From an uncultured Moraxella sp. (GTDB taxonomy: Bacteria; Pseudomonadota; Gammaproteobacteria; Pseudomonadales; Moraxellaceae), in contig CAKMOY010000055.1 of the NCBI GenBank assembly GCA_927911235.1, forward strand, positions 1 to 7,590: a stretch of DNA of 7,590 nucleotides. The letters run 5' to 3'. The translations under genes and the position numbers were made by a program. The notes below the pieces were generated by a model. That model searched no databases, had not been told where the DNA came from, and worked only from the letters and a program-made list of their open reading frames with translations. How positions within the stretch are numbered: the first letter of the stretch is position 1; each line of letters opens with the position of its first letter. This document shows, piece by piece, positions 1 to 6,346 of the stretch.

Positions 1-141
1 CATTCTAGTACTTATCGTAACGTCTGTGTCCTTTTGGCGTTCTTTGGGCAACAGCATGCCACTTTTGTCCCATTCTGCGTTAATGTTGAGATAGATACGC
101 CAAGTTGTTTGATGCTTCTTGATACTAATTAATTTGTTCAT
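1..141 (-). CDS. 5' part of an unrecognised gene, running off the left edge
   Basis: An open frame of 47 codons starts at ATG 141..139 and runs without a stop to base 1, so only the N-terminus is visible. The peptide begins MNKLISIKKHQTTWRIYLNI and continues with a polar, lysine-rich stretch (LLPKERQKD at residues 30-38). There is no signal peptide, membrane segment or family motif that I recognise, and I assign no function. The support for a real gene is a near-consensus promoter placed just upstream on the same strand. That promoter would start the transcript at or next to the A of the ATG, so the message may be leaderless; no Shine-Dalgarno sequence precedes the ATG. It lies where the 5' half of ychJ should be, so it may belong to inserted or rearranged DNA. 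That link is inference. Confidence 0.5.
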   Translation of the reverse strand, partial: MNKLISIKKHQTTWRIYLNINAEWDKSGMLLPKERQKDTDVTISTRM

Positions 142-147
142 TTGGAT

Positions 148-176
148 ATTATAAAGTAGATTTGGTTAGATTTCAA
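148..176 (-). promoter_or_regulatory. Sigma-70 promoter for the left-edge gene
   Basis: On the minus strand, TTGAAA (176..171) and TATAAT (153..148) are separated by exactly 17 bases. The -10 box is perfect and the -35 box matches 4 of 6 positions (TTGAcA core with two differences at most). Only six bases lie between the -10 box and the ATG at 141, so the predicted start site falls on the start codon. Confidence 0.65.
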
Positions 177-196
177 GAGGCGGTTTCAAGCCCCTT
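171..196. repeat. Short direct repeat plus imperfect inverted repeat at the ychJ junction
   Basis: TTTCAAG occurs at 171-177 and again at 184-190, a 13-base period. Overlapping it, AAGAGGC (175-181) faces GCCCCTT (190-196), a 7-position stem with one mismatch on the plus strand (a G-U pair on the minus strand) and an 8-base loop. It sits between the missing 5' half of ychJ and the promoter of the left-edge gene. It could be the end of an inserted element or a weak terminator; the sequence does not decide. Confidence 0.4.
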
Positions 197-201
197 TTGA
201 G

Positions 202-531
202 CAACATTTGCTTGACGTGCAAGCGATTAGCGACTGGGCAAAACAAACCGATTGGGTAGGGCTGGAAGTTGTCAAACACACGCCAAAACTTGGCAAACGC
301 CACGCCCAAGTTGAGTTTAAAGCCTTGTTTCATACGGCAGATGGGACAGATTGCCATCATGAATTGTCCACTTTTGTCAAAATTGGTAAAGATAGCGAAC
401 AAAAGTGGTATTTTCTTGACCCAACTGTACCGCTAAATATTAGCCAAAAAACGCCTTGTCCGTGCGGAAGTGGTGAGAAATACAAACGCTGTTGTGGGCA
501 ATTTTTTGGATTAATTTTTTTTAGCCGTTAA
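202..531 (+). pseudogene. ychJ: YchJ/UPF0225-type SEC-C protein, 5'-truncated remnant
   Basis: The readable part matches the C-terminal two thirds of YchJ-family proteins: the NTF2-like core (LLDVQAISDW, then WVGLEVV, VEFKALF, HELSTFVKIG, WYFLDPTVP), followed by a SEC-C zinc motif, CPCGSGEKYKRCCG, with cysteines at about residues 84, 86, 95 and 96 counted from a TTG at 208. YchJ proteins are about 150 residues long and carry another Cys-rich motif at the N-terminus. Here the first 60 or so residues are absent: the frame is closed by TAG at 157-159, and the upstream DNA in any frame does not encode the missing part. There is no ATG and no convincing ribosome site, so I call it a remnant. The 3' end may also be altered: removing one T from the run at 502-507 would end the protein as CCGQFLD at 511-513, closer to relatives. 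As it stands it overlaps the yheT stop by four bases. Domain roles of YchJ are poorly known. Confidence 0.75.
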
Positions 532-1517
532 ACTTTTTCCACCCATTTAAAAAAGTCAAAAGCGGTATCCGATAGCCAAGTGTTGTCAAAACGCTTGGTT
601 TTTTTGTCAAATCGTAAAAAGCCAATATGACCGCCACATTGACTATATAACAAGCGGACTTGGCTAGAGATGTCATTTTGATGGGCGATTTTTCCCAAAA
701 ATGGGTCGTCTTTTGCCGTGATAATCAAGGTCGGTTTGCAGATATTTTTTAACACAGGTAGGGCAGAGGCGGTTTTGTAGTAGTTTTCGCCTGTGCCGTA
801 GCCATGGCGTGGGGCGGTGTAAAGGTCGTCAAATTTATCCAAGGTTTTGATAGTTTTGAGTTTTGCCAAAGTGTCAGGCTCGCTAATTTTTTCTTCAGCT
901 TTGATAAGCAAGGATTTTAACAAATAAGGCGTATAGAGATGGCGAGCCACAAAACGGTGCATAGATACCGCCGAAGATGCCAAATCCACAGGGGCAGACG
1001 CAACCACCGCACCATCGCACACCGCACGCTCGCCATATTCGCCCATATATTTGCCAAGCATATTCCCACCGAGCGACACGCCAATGGCGACCAAACGTTC
1101 GTAACGCTGTTTGAGAACATTTAACACATGATGGACTTCAGCTGTGTCGCCTGCGTTGTAGTCGTGTTCGTGCGGATTTTTGACACCGCCACAGCCACGA
1201 TAATGCACCACCACCGCATCAAAGCCATGTCGCACCGCCCCATTGGCGAATGATTGGGCGTAATGGCTTTCGCTACTGCCTTCTAAGCCGTGAAACATCA
1301 CCGCCAAAGGTCTGTGCAAATTGGGCGTATGGTCGCTGTTGCTAAACACAAAATCGTACGCAATCTGTGAATTGCCCGAGCTGTCCAAATGCAACTCTCG
1401 TTGATAGTTGGGTTTTGGTTGTTTGACAAACTTTGGTAAAATCGTTTGTAAATGCGGATTTTTTAACCAAAAAGGCGGACGAAAAGGCGTTAAAGGCAAT
1501 TGATGTAAATTTGGCAT
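528..1517 (-). CDS. yheT: YheT-family alpha/beta hydrolase
   Basis: An intact 329-residue protein of the YheT/ABHD1-3 type of alpha/beta-hydrolases, close to the family's usual 320-340 residues. Visible marks are the family N-terminus FWLKNPHLQTILP (16-28), the oxyanion strand VMFHGLEGSSESHY (73-86), HYRGCGG (105-111), the nucleophile elbow GVSLGGN (146-152, Ser148), the acid residue in TAKDDPFL (267-274, Asp270 or Asp271) and the catalytic histidine in GGHIGF (295-300, His297). It has no signal peptide and is probably cytosolic or peripheral to the membrane. Relatives act on ester substrates, but the substrate of bacterial YheT is not settled. The ATG at 1515-1517 is the only sensible start; its ribosome site is weak. 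It lies downstream of yigZ on the same strand, but has its own promoter at about 1577-1605, so it is probably transcribed at least partly alone. Confidence 0.9.
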   Translation of the reverse strand: MPNLHQLPLTPFRPPFWLKNPHLQTILPKFVKQPKPNYQRELHLDSSGNSQIAYDFVFSNSDHTPNLHRPLAVMFHGLEGSSESHYAQSFANGAVRHGFDAVVVHYRGCGGVKNPHEHDYNAGDTAEVHHVLNVLKQRYERLVAIGVSLGGNMLGKYMGEYGERAVCDGAVVASAPVDLASSAVSMHRFVARHLYTPYLLKSLLIKAEEKISEPDTLAKLKTIKTLDKFDDLYTAPRHGYGTGENYYKTASALPVLKNICKPTLIITAKDDPFLGKIAHQNDISSQVRLLYSQCGGHIGFLRFDKKTKRFDNTWLSDTAFDFFKWVEKV

Positions 1518-1549
1518 AATAAAAACTTGTGTTAATGGATAAAAATAAA

Positions 1550-1568
1550 TGTAAAAATTTAGTTTACA
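1550..1568. promoter_or_regulatory. Palindrome in the yheT leader, possible operator
   Basis: TGTAAA (1550-1555) and TTTACA (1563-1568) form a perfect 6-base inverted repeat with a 7-base spacer. It lies just downstream of the predicted transcription start of yheT, where a repressor could block transcription. No regulator is identified, and AT-rich DNA gives such repeats by chance. Confidence 0.3.
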
Positions 1569-1576
1569 CTTGTACT

Positions 1577-1605
1577 ATTTTAACCGATTTTGACATTTAT
1601 CACAA
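1577..1605 (-). promoter_or_regulatory. Sigma-70 promoter for yheT
   Basis: On the minus strand, TTGTGA (1605..1600) and TAAAAT (1582..1577) are 17 bases apart. The start site is expected near 1570, giving a leader of about 50 bases before the yheT ATG at 1517. It lies in the gap between the yigZ stop and yheT. Confidence 0.6.
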
Positions 1606-1628
1606 AATTTTTTCAAAAAAAATTGGTA

Positions 1629-2228
1629 TTAATCATCTTGTTCAAGCAATAATTTGCCATAAAAACCGATTTTTTCGGTTAAATTGGTTATATCTTTTTC
1701 GGCAATTTCTACCGATAATATGACATTTTTGGCATAATCCACTGACACCACAGTCGCCCCCAAGCCATCAATGATATGACGGACGAACGATTCATTAGCA
1801 AAATCCGTTGCCACTTTGACAACAGATTTTGGCACAAATTCGCTTAACGTCATGTTATCCACCGCCATTTGCGTGGCTTGTGAATAGGCACGAATTAGCC
1901 CGCCCGCCCCAAGTTTTATTCCGCCAAAATACCGCACCACCGCAACAAGGCAGTTGCCAATGGCTTTGTGTTGCAAGACGTTTAAAATCGGTCTGCCAGC
2001 CGTGCCGTTTGGTTCGCCGTCATCGTCAAAACCTGCCGATGTGGTGTTGCTTGGGTTGCCGATGATGTAGCCGTAGCAGACGTGGCGAGCGTCTGGGTAT
2101 TTTTGGCGTAATTGTTCCACGTGGACATGATTTGTTCACGGCTGTCTATGGGATAGCAAAGGCGAGAAATTCGCTTTTTTTGATTTCCAAAACGGCTTGG
2201 CAAGGGCGGATAAGGTAAAGTAACTCAT
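1629..2228 (-). pseudogene. yigZ: YigZ/IMPACT family (UPF0029) protein, frame broken three times
   Basis: The body from about codon 38 on (2120 down to 1629) is open and clearly YigZ: KYPDARHVCYGYIIGNPSN, DDDGEPNGTAGRPIL and VVRYFGGIKLGAGGLIRAY are family signatures of the N-terminal IMPACT domain, followed by the ferredoxin-like C-terminal domain. The N-terminus is spread over three frames. Reading from ATG 2228..2226 gives MSYFTLSA, then CQAVLEIKKSEFLAFA, then YPIDSREQIMS, then HVEQLRQ. Each jump is repaired by adding one base to a C run on the coding strand: near 2204-2206, at 2157, and near 2124-2125. With those three bases the product is 200 residues, against 204-205 for E. coli YigZ, so the gene is otherwise complete. 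As written it has no functional start for the body except a GTG at 2120, which would lose the first strand of the domain. It starts 11 bases after the probable true stop of ywqG, suggesting an operon. The family's biochemical role in bacteria is not established. Confidence 0.8.
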
Positions 2229-2783
2229 TAATTTATAACTTAATAACAAATCATAATTGTACAAAACTTTGTTAAAATCTTTATTTTTTAAATCATCTGG
2301 GTGAATAAAGAAATTACCCACGTCACTATCGCCCCACATGATTTCGTAATCTTCACTTGTATGAATCTTTTTGTCAATTTCGCTAAAGTCTTGCCAAACT
2401 TGGCTTTCATCGGTAATGATATTTTCAAAATATAAAACCCTAAAGCCATCTTGATTTAACCTATTATCAAAGTCAAGTCCATACAAGTCATCACCTGCAA
2501 TGAAGAATGACAACATACCTTGTTTTGGTAATTGGTCATTTACTGCTACATCAGCAAGGTTAATTTGAGCGAGCAAGACAAGTGGCGTACTGTCTGATTT
2601 TGTTGGATAATCCATTTCTTTGGGCAAATAGGGCTTGCCACCAAATTTACTTGAATAAATGGTTAATTTATCAGATTTTGACAAATCAATATTGATAACA
2701 GGCTTAATGGTTGCCAAAATTTTGTCTTTATACGGCAATAATTCTGGCGGTAATTGATTGATAAGTTCTTGAATGTTTGACAT
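2136..2783 (-). CDS. DUF1963 / YwqG-like protein, shortened, with altered C-terminus
   Basis: The 215-residue frame matches YwqG-like DUF1963 proteins: SSKFGGKPYLPKEMDYP (44-60), LVLLAQINLADV (68-79), LSFFIAGDDLYGLDFD (91-106), FRVLYFENIITDESQVW (114-130), and near the end MWGDSDVGNFFIHPDDLK. Relatives are usually about 260-270 residues. Here the part between DFSEIDKKI and EDYEIMWGD is about 80 residues shorter, which looks like an in-frame internal deletion; I judge this from memory of the family. The last 30 or so residues (from LLLSYKL) are not family-like and read through the start of yigZ. Dropping one T from the run at 2248-2250 would end the protein as NYDCY with TAA at 2240, a typical ending, and leave yigZ its own start 11 bases later. 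The ATG at 2783..2781 has a weak A/G-rich ribosome site. Function unknown; probably cytosolic. Confidence 0.7.
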   Translation of the reverse strand: MSNIQELINQLPPELLPYKDKILATIKPVINIDLSKSDKLTIYSSKFGGKPYLPKEMDYPTKSDSTPLVLLAQINLADVAVNDQLPKQGMLSFFIAGDDLYGLDFDNRLNQDGFRVLYFENIITDESQVWQDFSEIDKKIHTSEDYEIMWGDSDVGNFFIHPDDLKNKDFNKVLYNYDLLLSYKLMSYFTLSALAKPFWKSKKANFSPLLSHRQP

Positions 2784-2826
2784 GATTTTTTCTTTTGCTA
2801 AAAATTGTTATCATTTTCACAACAAC

Positions 2827-2855
2827 ATCATAATATTTTATCAAACATTTGGCAA
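2827..2855 (-). promoter_or_regulatory. Promoter for ywqG-yigZ
   Basis: On the minus strand, TTGCCA (2855..2850) and TATGAT (2832..2827) are 17 bases apart; each box matches consensus well. The start is expected near 2820, about 37 bases before the ywqG ATG. It overlaps the opposite-facing rsuA promoter. Confidence 0.6.
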
Positions 2856-2867
2856 TCATGTTAAAAT
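2838..2867 (+). promoter_or_regulatory. Promoter for rsuA-mazG, extended -10 type
   Basis: TGTTAAAAT at 2859-2867 is an extended -10 (TG one base before TAAAAT). A weak -35, TTATCA at 2838-2843, lies 18 bases upstream. The transcript would start near 2874, about 30 bases before the rsuA ATG, whose ribosome site AAGG is at 2896-2899. Confidence 0.5.
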
Positions 2868-2905
2868 AGCTTTTATTTTAAAAAGTTTGCAAAACAAGGT
2901 AAAAC

Positions 2906-3611
2906 ATGAGATTAGACAAATTTTTAAGCAAAGCCACAGAACTATCACGCTCCGATGCCAAAAAAGTGTTACACCGTGGCGAAATTAGCGTTAATGATGA
3001 AATCGTCAAAGACGGCAGTCGCCACGTTGATGAAATCAATGACGAAATTGAATGGGCGGGCGAGCCTTTGACGGTGGCGACAGGCAATCGCTACATCTTG
3101 CTGTACAAGCCTGAAGGTTTTGAATGTACGCTTCGCCCAAAAGAATATCCGATTGTTACCGAGCTGATTGACGTGCCTGAGTGGAATAGTTTACGCATTG
3201 CAGGGCGATTGGACGTGGACACCACAGGGGCATTGATTTTGAGTGATGATGGCGGTTTTTTGCACCGAGTTACCAGTCCAAAACATCACGTTGCCAAAAT
3301 CTATGAACTCACTCTTGCTGACCCTATGACGGACGAACAACAAGCAACTGCAATAAAAGAAATCGCAAAAGGGATTTTATTAGAAGGCGAATATGAAAAA
3401 AACTCGCCCTGCGGAACTAAGTTTTAGCGATGAAACGCATGCCACGCTTGTTTTGACCGAAGGCAAATACCATCAAGTCAAACGCATGATGGCGTATTTT
3501 GGTAATAAAGTGGTTGAATTGCACCGAGCGAGTATCGGCACGATTACCCTTGATGGCCTGGAAAAAGGTGAATGTCGGTTTTTGAGTGATAAAGAAATTG
3601 AACAGTTTTAA
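2906..3611 (+). pseudogene. rsuA: 16S rRNA pseudouridine-516 synthase RsuA, frameshifted
   Basis: RsuA turns uridine 516 of 16S rRNA into pseudouridine during small-subunit assembly. An S4-like RNA-binding domain (residues 1-50, MRLDKFLSKATELSR) is followed by the synthase domain, with KPEGFECT, the catalytic loop AGRLDVDTTG (Asp103), LILSDDGGFLHRVTSP and, in the second frame, LTEGKYHQVKRMMAYFGNKVVELHR. The frame breaks at a run of seven A at 3396-3402: the first part stops at 3425-3427, and the rest is open in the next frame to TAA at 3609-3611. Removing one A gives EYEKTRPAEL and a 234-residue protein, near E. coli's 231. The ATG at 2906 has a good AAGG six bases upstream. mazG begins 12 bases after its stop, so the two are probably cotranscribed. 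I type it as a broken gene, but sequence error is likely; slippage on A7 could also yield some full-length product. Confidence 0.85.
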
Positions 3612-3623
3612 ATTGGAAAAAAT

Positions 3624-4433
3624 ATGCAACCGACCAACGATTTTCAAGATTTATTGAACTTAATGGCACGCCTTCGCACCGACTGCCCTTGGGATAAAAA
3701 ACAGACCAACGATAGCCTAATTCCCTATGCCTTAGAAGAAACGTATGAACTGGTTGAAGCCATACAAACAGGCGACATAGAAGACATCAAAGGCGAGCTG
3801 GGCGATGTGTTGCTACAAGTGATTTTTCACGCCCATTTGTACGATGAGCAGGGCAAATTTGACATGGCGGACGTGATTTTTACCTTACAAGAAAAACTCA
3901 TTCGTAGACACCCACACGTTTTTGACAAAGAGAATCTAAAAACCGATGCCGATGTGAAACAACGTTGGGACGAAATCAAAGCGATGGAAAATGCCGAAAA
4001 AGTAAAACGTGGCAAAAAACGCCGAATTTTGGACGTTGTCAAAGCAGGCTCGGCACTCATGCAAGCCCAAGACATTCAAAAAACAGCGAATAAAGTCGGC
4101 TTTGATTGGGACTATGTGTCGTCTGCGATGGATAAAGTAGAAGAAGAAATCAGCGAACTCAAAGAAATTTTGCCAAAAGATGGCGAAAAGCCGACCGATA
4201 CACAAAAACGTGAGATTGAAAAAGAGCTGGGCGATTGCTTTTTTGCCCTTGTCAATGTCGCTCGTAAATTGGGTATTGACAGCGAAAAAGCGACTTTGAC
4301 GACTGTAATGAAGTTTAAAAATCGCTTTGGTTTTATAGAAGATGAGCTTGAAAAAATCGGCAAAACCCCCGAAACATCAAGCCTTGAAGAAATGGATAAA
4401 CTTTGGGAAAAAGCCAAATTATACGAAAGCTAA
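3624..4433 (+). CDS. mazG: Nucleoside triphosphate pyrophosphohydrolase MazG
   Basis: MazG cleaves (d)NTPs to the monophosphate and pyrophosphate; in E. coli it helps to clear non-standard nucleotides and lowers ppGpp effects. The 269-residue protein is intact and close to the E. coli length of 263. It has the two tandem all-alpha MazG domains. The first shows LRTDCPWDKKQT (17-28), the magnesium-binding EExxE at 38-42 (LEETYE) and ELGD at 58-61, then IRRHPHVF (93-100). The second shows EEISE at 174-178 and ELGD at 201-204, followed by FFALVNVARKLG. The linker 122-134 is lysine-rich. The ATG at 3624 follows rsuA by 12 bases and has a modest GGA ribosome site, consistent with an operon. It converges on panD, with a hairpin between them. 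Confidence 0.95.
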   Translation: MQPTNDFQDLLNLMARLRTDCPWDKKQTNDSLIPYALEETYELVEAIQTGDIEDIKGELGDVLLQVIFHAHLYDEQGKFDMADVIFTLQEKLIRRHPHVFDKENLKTDADVKQRWDEIKAMENAEKVKRGKKRRILDVVKAGSALMQAQDIQKTANKVGFDWDYVSSAMDKVEEEISELKEILPKDGEKPTDTQKREIEKELGDCFFALVNVARKLGIDSEKATLTTVMKFKNRFGFIEDELEKIGKTPETSSLEEMDKLWEKAKLYES

Positions 4434-4448
4434 TGCCAAGTTTGATAA

Positions 4449-4470
4449 GTGCAGTAATGGCTTACTGCAC
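4449..4470. terminator. Hairpin between convergent mazG and panD
   Basis: GTGCAGTAA (4449-4457) and TTACTGCAC (4462-4470) make a perfect 9-base stem with a TGGC loop. One arm includes the panD stop codon. It starts 16 bases after the mazG stop. There is no T run on either side, so it may be a bidirectional terminator that needs help, or a barrier to read-through. Confidence 0.45.
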
Positions 4471-4843
4471 CTGCACAGGAATGATATTGGCAGTGTCTTT
4501 GACGATATTGCCTTCATCAAGATAAACCAAACGTGGTTGATGGGTATCGGCTTCTTTTTCGTCCATTTGGGCGTAACTAGCAATAATCACGATATCGCCC
4601 AATTCCGCCATATGTGCCGCCGCACCGTTCAATGAAATCATCTTTGAACCTGCCTCCGCACGAATGGCATAAGTGCGAAAAACGTTTGCCATTGTTCACA
4701 TTATAAATATCAATAGACTCATTTTCACGAATACCAGCCAAATCCAGCAACTCGCTGTCAATCCCGCATGAACCTTCATAATGCAGTTCGCAATGGGTCA
4801 CTCTGGCACGGTGTAATTTTGCCTTTAATATGGTTAATTGCAT
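4462..4843 (-). pseudogene. panD: Aspartate 1-decarboxylase PanD, frameshifted
   Basis: PanD makes beta-alanine from aspartate for pantothenate and CoA. The proenzyme cuts itself between Gly24 and Ser25 to form a pyruvoyl group; HYEGSCGID (21-29) carries that site, and Lys9, His11, Arg54 and Tyr58 are in place once the frame is restored. The first 55 residues ([17 protein letters not shown]..., to NNGKRF) are in one frame and the rest ([11 protein letters not shown]..., ending NIIPVQVQ) in another. The break is at a run of five T on the coding strand (4682..4678). Removing one base gives exactly 126 residues, the E. coli length. The break falls between Arg54 and Tyr58, so neither fragment alone could be active. 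The start ATG 4843..4841 has AAGGA six bases upstream. It lies 113 bases downstream of pth, with a possible promoter of its own. Confidence 0.85.
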
Positions 4844-4880
4844 AAAAAATCCTTCAAATTTAGGATAATAAAGATGGCTA

Positions 4881-4910
4881 ATTAGATAGGGGAATTTATC
4901 AAAAAATCAA
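4881..4910 (-). promoter_or_regulatory. Possible promoter for panD
   Basis: On the minus strand, TTGATT (4910..4905) and TCTAAT (4886..4881) are 18 bases apart, placing a start about 30 bases before the panD ATG. Both boxes have mismatches and the region is AT-rich, so panD may instead be read from the pth transcript. Confidence 0.3.
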
Positions 4911-4956
4911 GTGGTCAAAAGTCTCATGATAACCAGTAATCCATTGATAAACATAA

Positions 4957-5541
4957 TTAATTGGGTAATTTAAAACCATTAATTGCCTGTTGGGCTTTGT
5001 CAAACTCACCATTTAACAGTTTTGGTAACTGTTTCATCGCCTCATCAAGCATTAAACCCAAGCTAATTTTTTCATCAGCACTGGGTGTACCTAGCACATA
5101 ATTAGCGACTTGCGACTTGTGAGCAGGACGACCAATACCCAACCGCAAACGGTGAAAATCCGCCCCAATGTGTGGCACGATATCCCTTAAACCATTGTGT
5201 CCGCCATGACCGCCGCCTGTTTTAAACCGCATGGCTGCCACATCAATGTCTAATTCATCATGTGCAATCAGTAGTTCATCATTGGCGATGTTAAAAAAAT
5301 TCACCATTGGTACAACGGCTTCGCCTGACTTGTTCATAAAGGTTTGTGGTAACAACAATCGTACATCATGACCATGCACCTGACCACGACCGATCAAGCC
5401 ATGAAACTTTTTTTCAAGCGAAAGGGAAATATTAAAGTCGTTGGCAATCCGCTCTACAAACCAAAAGCCAGCATTATGCCGAGTGTTGGCATATTGCTGG
5501 CTTGGGTTGCCAAGTCCGACAATCAATTTGATTTTAGACAT
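4957..5541 (-). CDS. pth: Peptidyl-tRNA hydrolase
   Basis: Pth frees tRNA from peptidyl-tRNA that has dropped off the ribosome; it is essential in most bacteria. The protein is intact, 194 residues, the same as E. coli. Motifs are KLIVGLGNP (5-13, with Asn12), the catalytic histidine in NTRHNAGFWFVE (His22), PQTFMNKSGE (65-74, Asn70), the catalytic aspartate in IAHDELD (92-98, Asp95) and KTGGGHGGHNGLRDI. The start is ATG 5541..5539, which gives the family N-terminus MSKIKLIVGL and has AGGA eight bases upstream. A longer frame with TTG at 5559 adds only six non-family residues and would overlap the rplY end, so I reject it. It follows rplY by 20 bases, so they are likely cotranscribed; both serve translation. 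Confidence 0.95.
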   Translation of the reverse strand: MSKIKLIVGLGNPSQQYANTRHNAGFWFVERIANDFNISLSLEKKFHGLIGRGQVHGHDVRLLLPQTFMNKSGEAVVPMVNFFNIANDELLIAHDELDIDVAAMRFKTGGGHGGHNGLRDIVPHIGADFHRLRLGIGRPAHKSQVANYVLGTPSADEKISLGLMLDEAMKQLPKLLNGEFDKAQQAINGFKLPN

Positions 5542-5561
5542 GGAAACTATCCTAGACAAAA

Positions 5562-6281
5562 TTAGTCGTCAGATTTTGGTGCGTCGTGCGTATCGTCTTG
5601 AGCTTGTAATTTACGAGCTTCATCATCATCCGCATCAGGGGTATGAGTACCAGCGGCTTCTTCATGTTCTTCTGGCTTAACAGGCTCAAGCGTTGGTGCT
5701 TGCATGGTTGCAACTGTGCGATTAAATGGTTCAGCCACTTCAAGTTCACGAATCGCAACACCTTCAGGCAATTTGATATCCAACAAGTGGATTGAATCAC
5801 CCACTTCCATTTTTGACACATCTACAGACAAAAAATTCTGGGATTTTTGATGGGATTGCAGTGATTTCAAGCTCAGTTGCATTTGATACGAACACACCGC
5901 CTTTTTTATGACCAGGTGCGTCATCCGCACCAATGTAGTGTACAGGTACAACAATGTGAATGGCTTGACCACGTACGATACGTTGGAAGTCTGCGTGCAT
6001 TGGGGTGTTTTTTGATGGGTGGCGTTGTAGGGCTTTGATAACCACTTCTTCTTCACCATGATCTTCTACATTGATAGTCAAAATGTGAGAGAAAAACGCT
6101 TCTGTTTCCAATGATTTGATTAATTCATTGTAACGAAGTGATACTGACAAAGGCTCTTTGTCCGCACCGTAGATAATTGCAGGTACTTGGTTTTGTTTAC
6201 GTAGGCGGCGGCTCGCACCTTTACCTTGTAAATCTTCACCACGTACAACTGCACTTAGTTTTGCAAATCTTGGTTACTCAT
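5562..6281 (-). pseudogene. rplY: 50S ribosomal protein L25/Ctc, frame broken twice
   Basis: L25 binds 5S rRNA in the large subunit. This is the long Ctc type, with an N-terminal L25 domain (AVVRGEDLQGKGASRRLR, VPAIIYGADKEPLSVSL), the second TL5/Ctc domain (SNATELEITAIPSKIPEF, SVDVSKMEVGDSIHLLDIKL, EGVAIRELEV), and an acidic C-terminal tail ending in KSDD. The frame breaks twice. Just after the start (ATG 6281..6279, with AAAAGGA seven bases upstream), MSNQDLQN meets TAA at 6257..6255; adding one A to the A4 run at 6262..6259 restores the frame. In the middle, a T6 run (5835..5830) needs one T fewer to join IPEF to LSVDV. The two changes cancel in length and give 239 residues. A ribosomal protein broken twice suggests sequence error. 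It lies between prs and pth, the usual Moraxellaceae order. Confidence 0.85.
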
Positions 6282-6314
6282 GAGAGTTTCCTTTTGTTGA
6301 AAGTTAAAAAAATA

Positions 6315-6337
6315 CATAAATTTGCGACCAATTTATG
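6315..6337. repeat. Inverted repeat in the rplY leader
   Basis: CATAAATT (6315-6322) and AATTTATG (6330-6337) form a perfect 8-base inverted repeat with a 7-base centre, about 35 bases before the rplY ATG. It could be a leader hairpin where L25 or another factor acts, or chance in AT-rich DNA. No clear promoter is visible in this gap. Confidence 0.35.
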
Positions 6338-6346
6338 CAATAAAAT

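Noticed and set aside
917..1124. Open frames on both strands inside yheT
   Set aside because: They are shadows of the yheT reading frame with no family resemblance.
1668..1684. AACCGA-N5-TCGGTT inverted repeat
   Set aside because: It lies inside the yigZ coding end, where the bases are explained by conserved protein sequence; too short to call a terminator.
1529..1723. 64-codon open frame on the plus strand
   Set aside because: It crosses the yheT promoter and the antisense of the yigZ end, has no ribosome site and is of low-complexity AT-rich composition.
3827..4417. Several minus-strand open frames opposite mazG
   Set aside because: They are by-products of mazG codon use; mazG itself is intact and fully conserved.
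4577..4692. Two overlapping small genes in the panD region
   Set aside because: Together they make one 126-residue PanD after removal of a single base.
5542..5559. Longer pth start at a TTG
   Set aside because: It adds six residues not found in the family, while the ATG at 5541 gives the exact family length and has a ribosome site.
5797..6150. Separate small proteins in the rplY region
   Set aside because: The pieces align in order with one L25/Ctc protein, so they are fragments of a frameshifted gene rather than independent genes.
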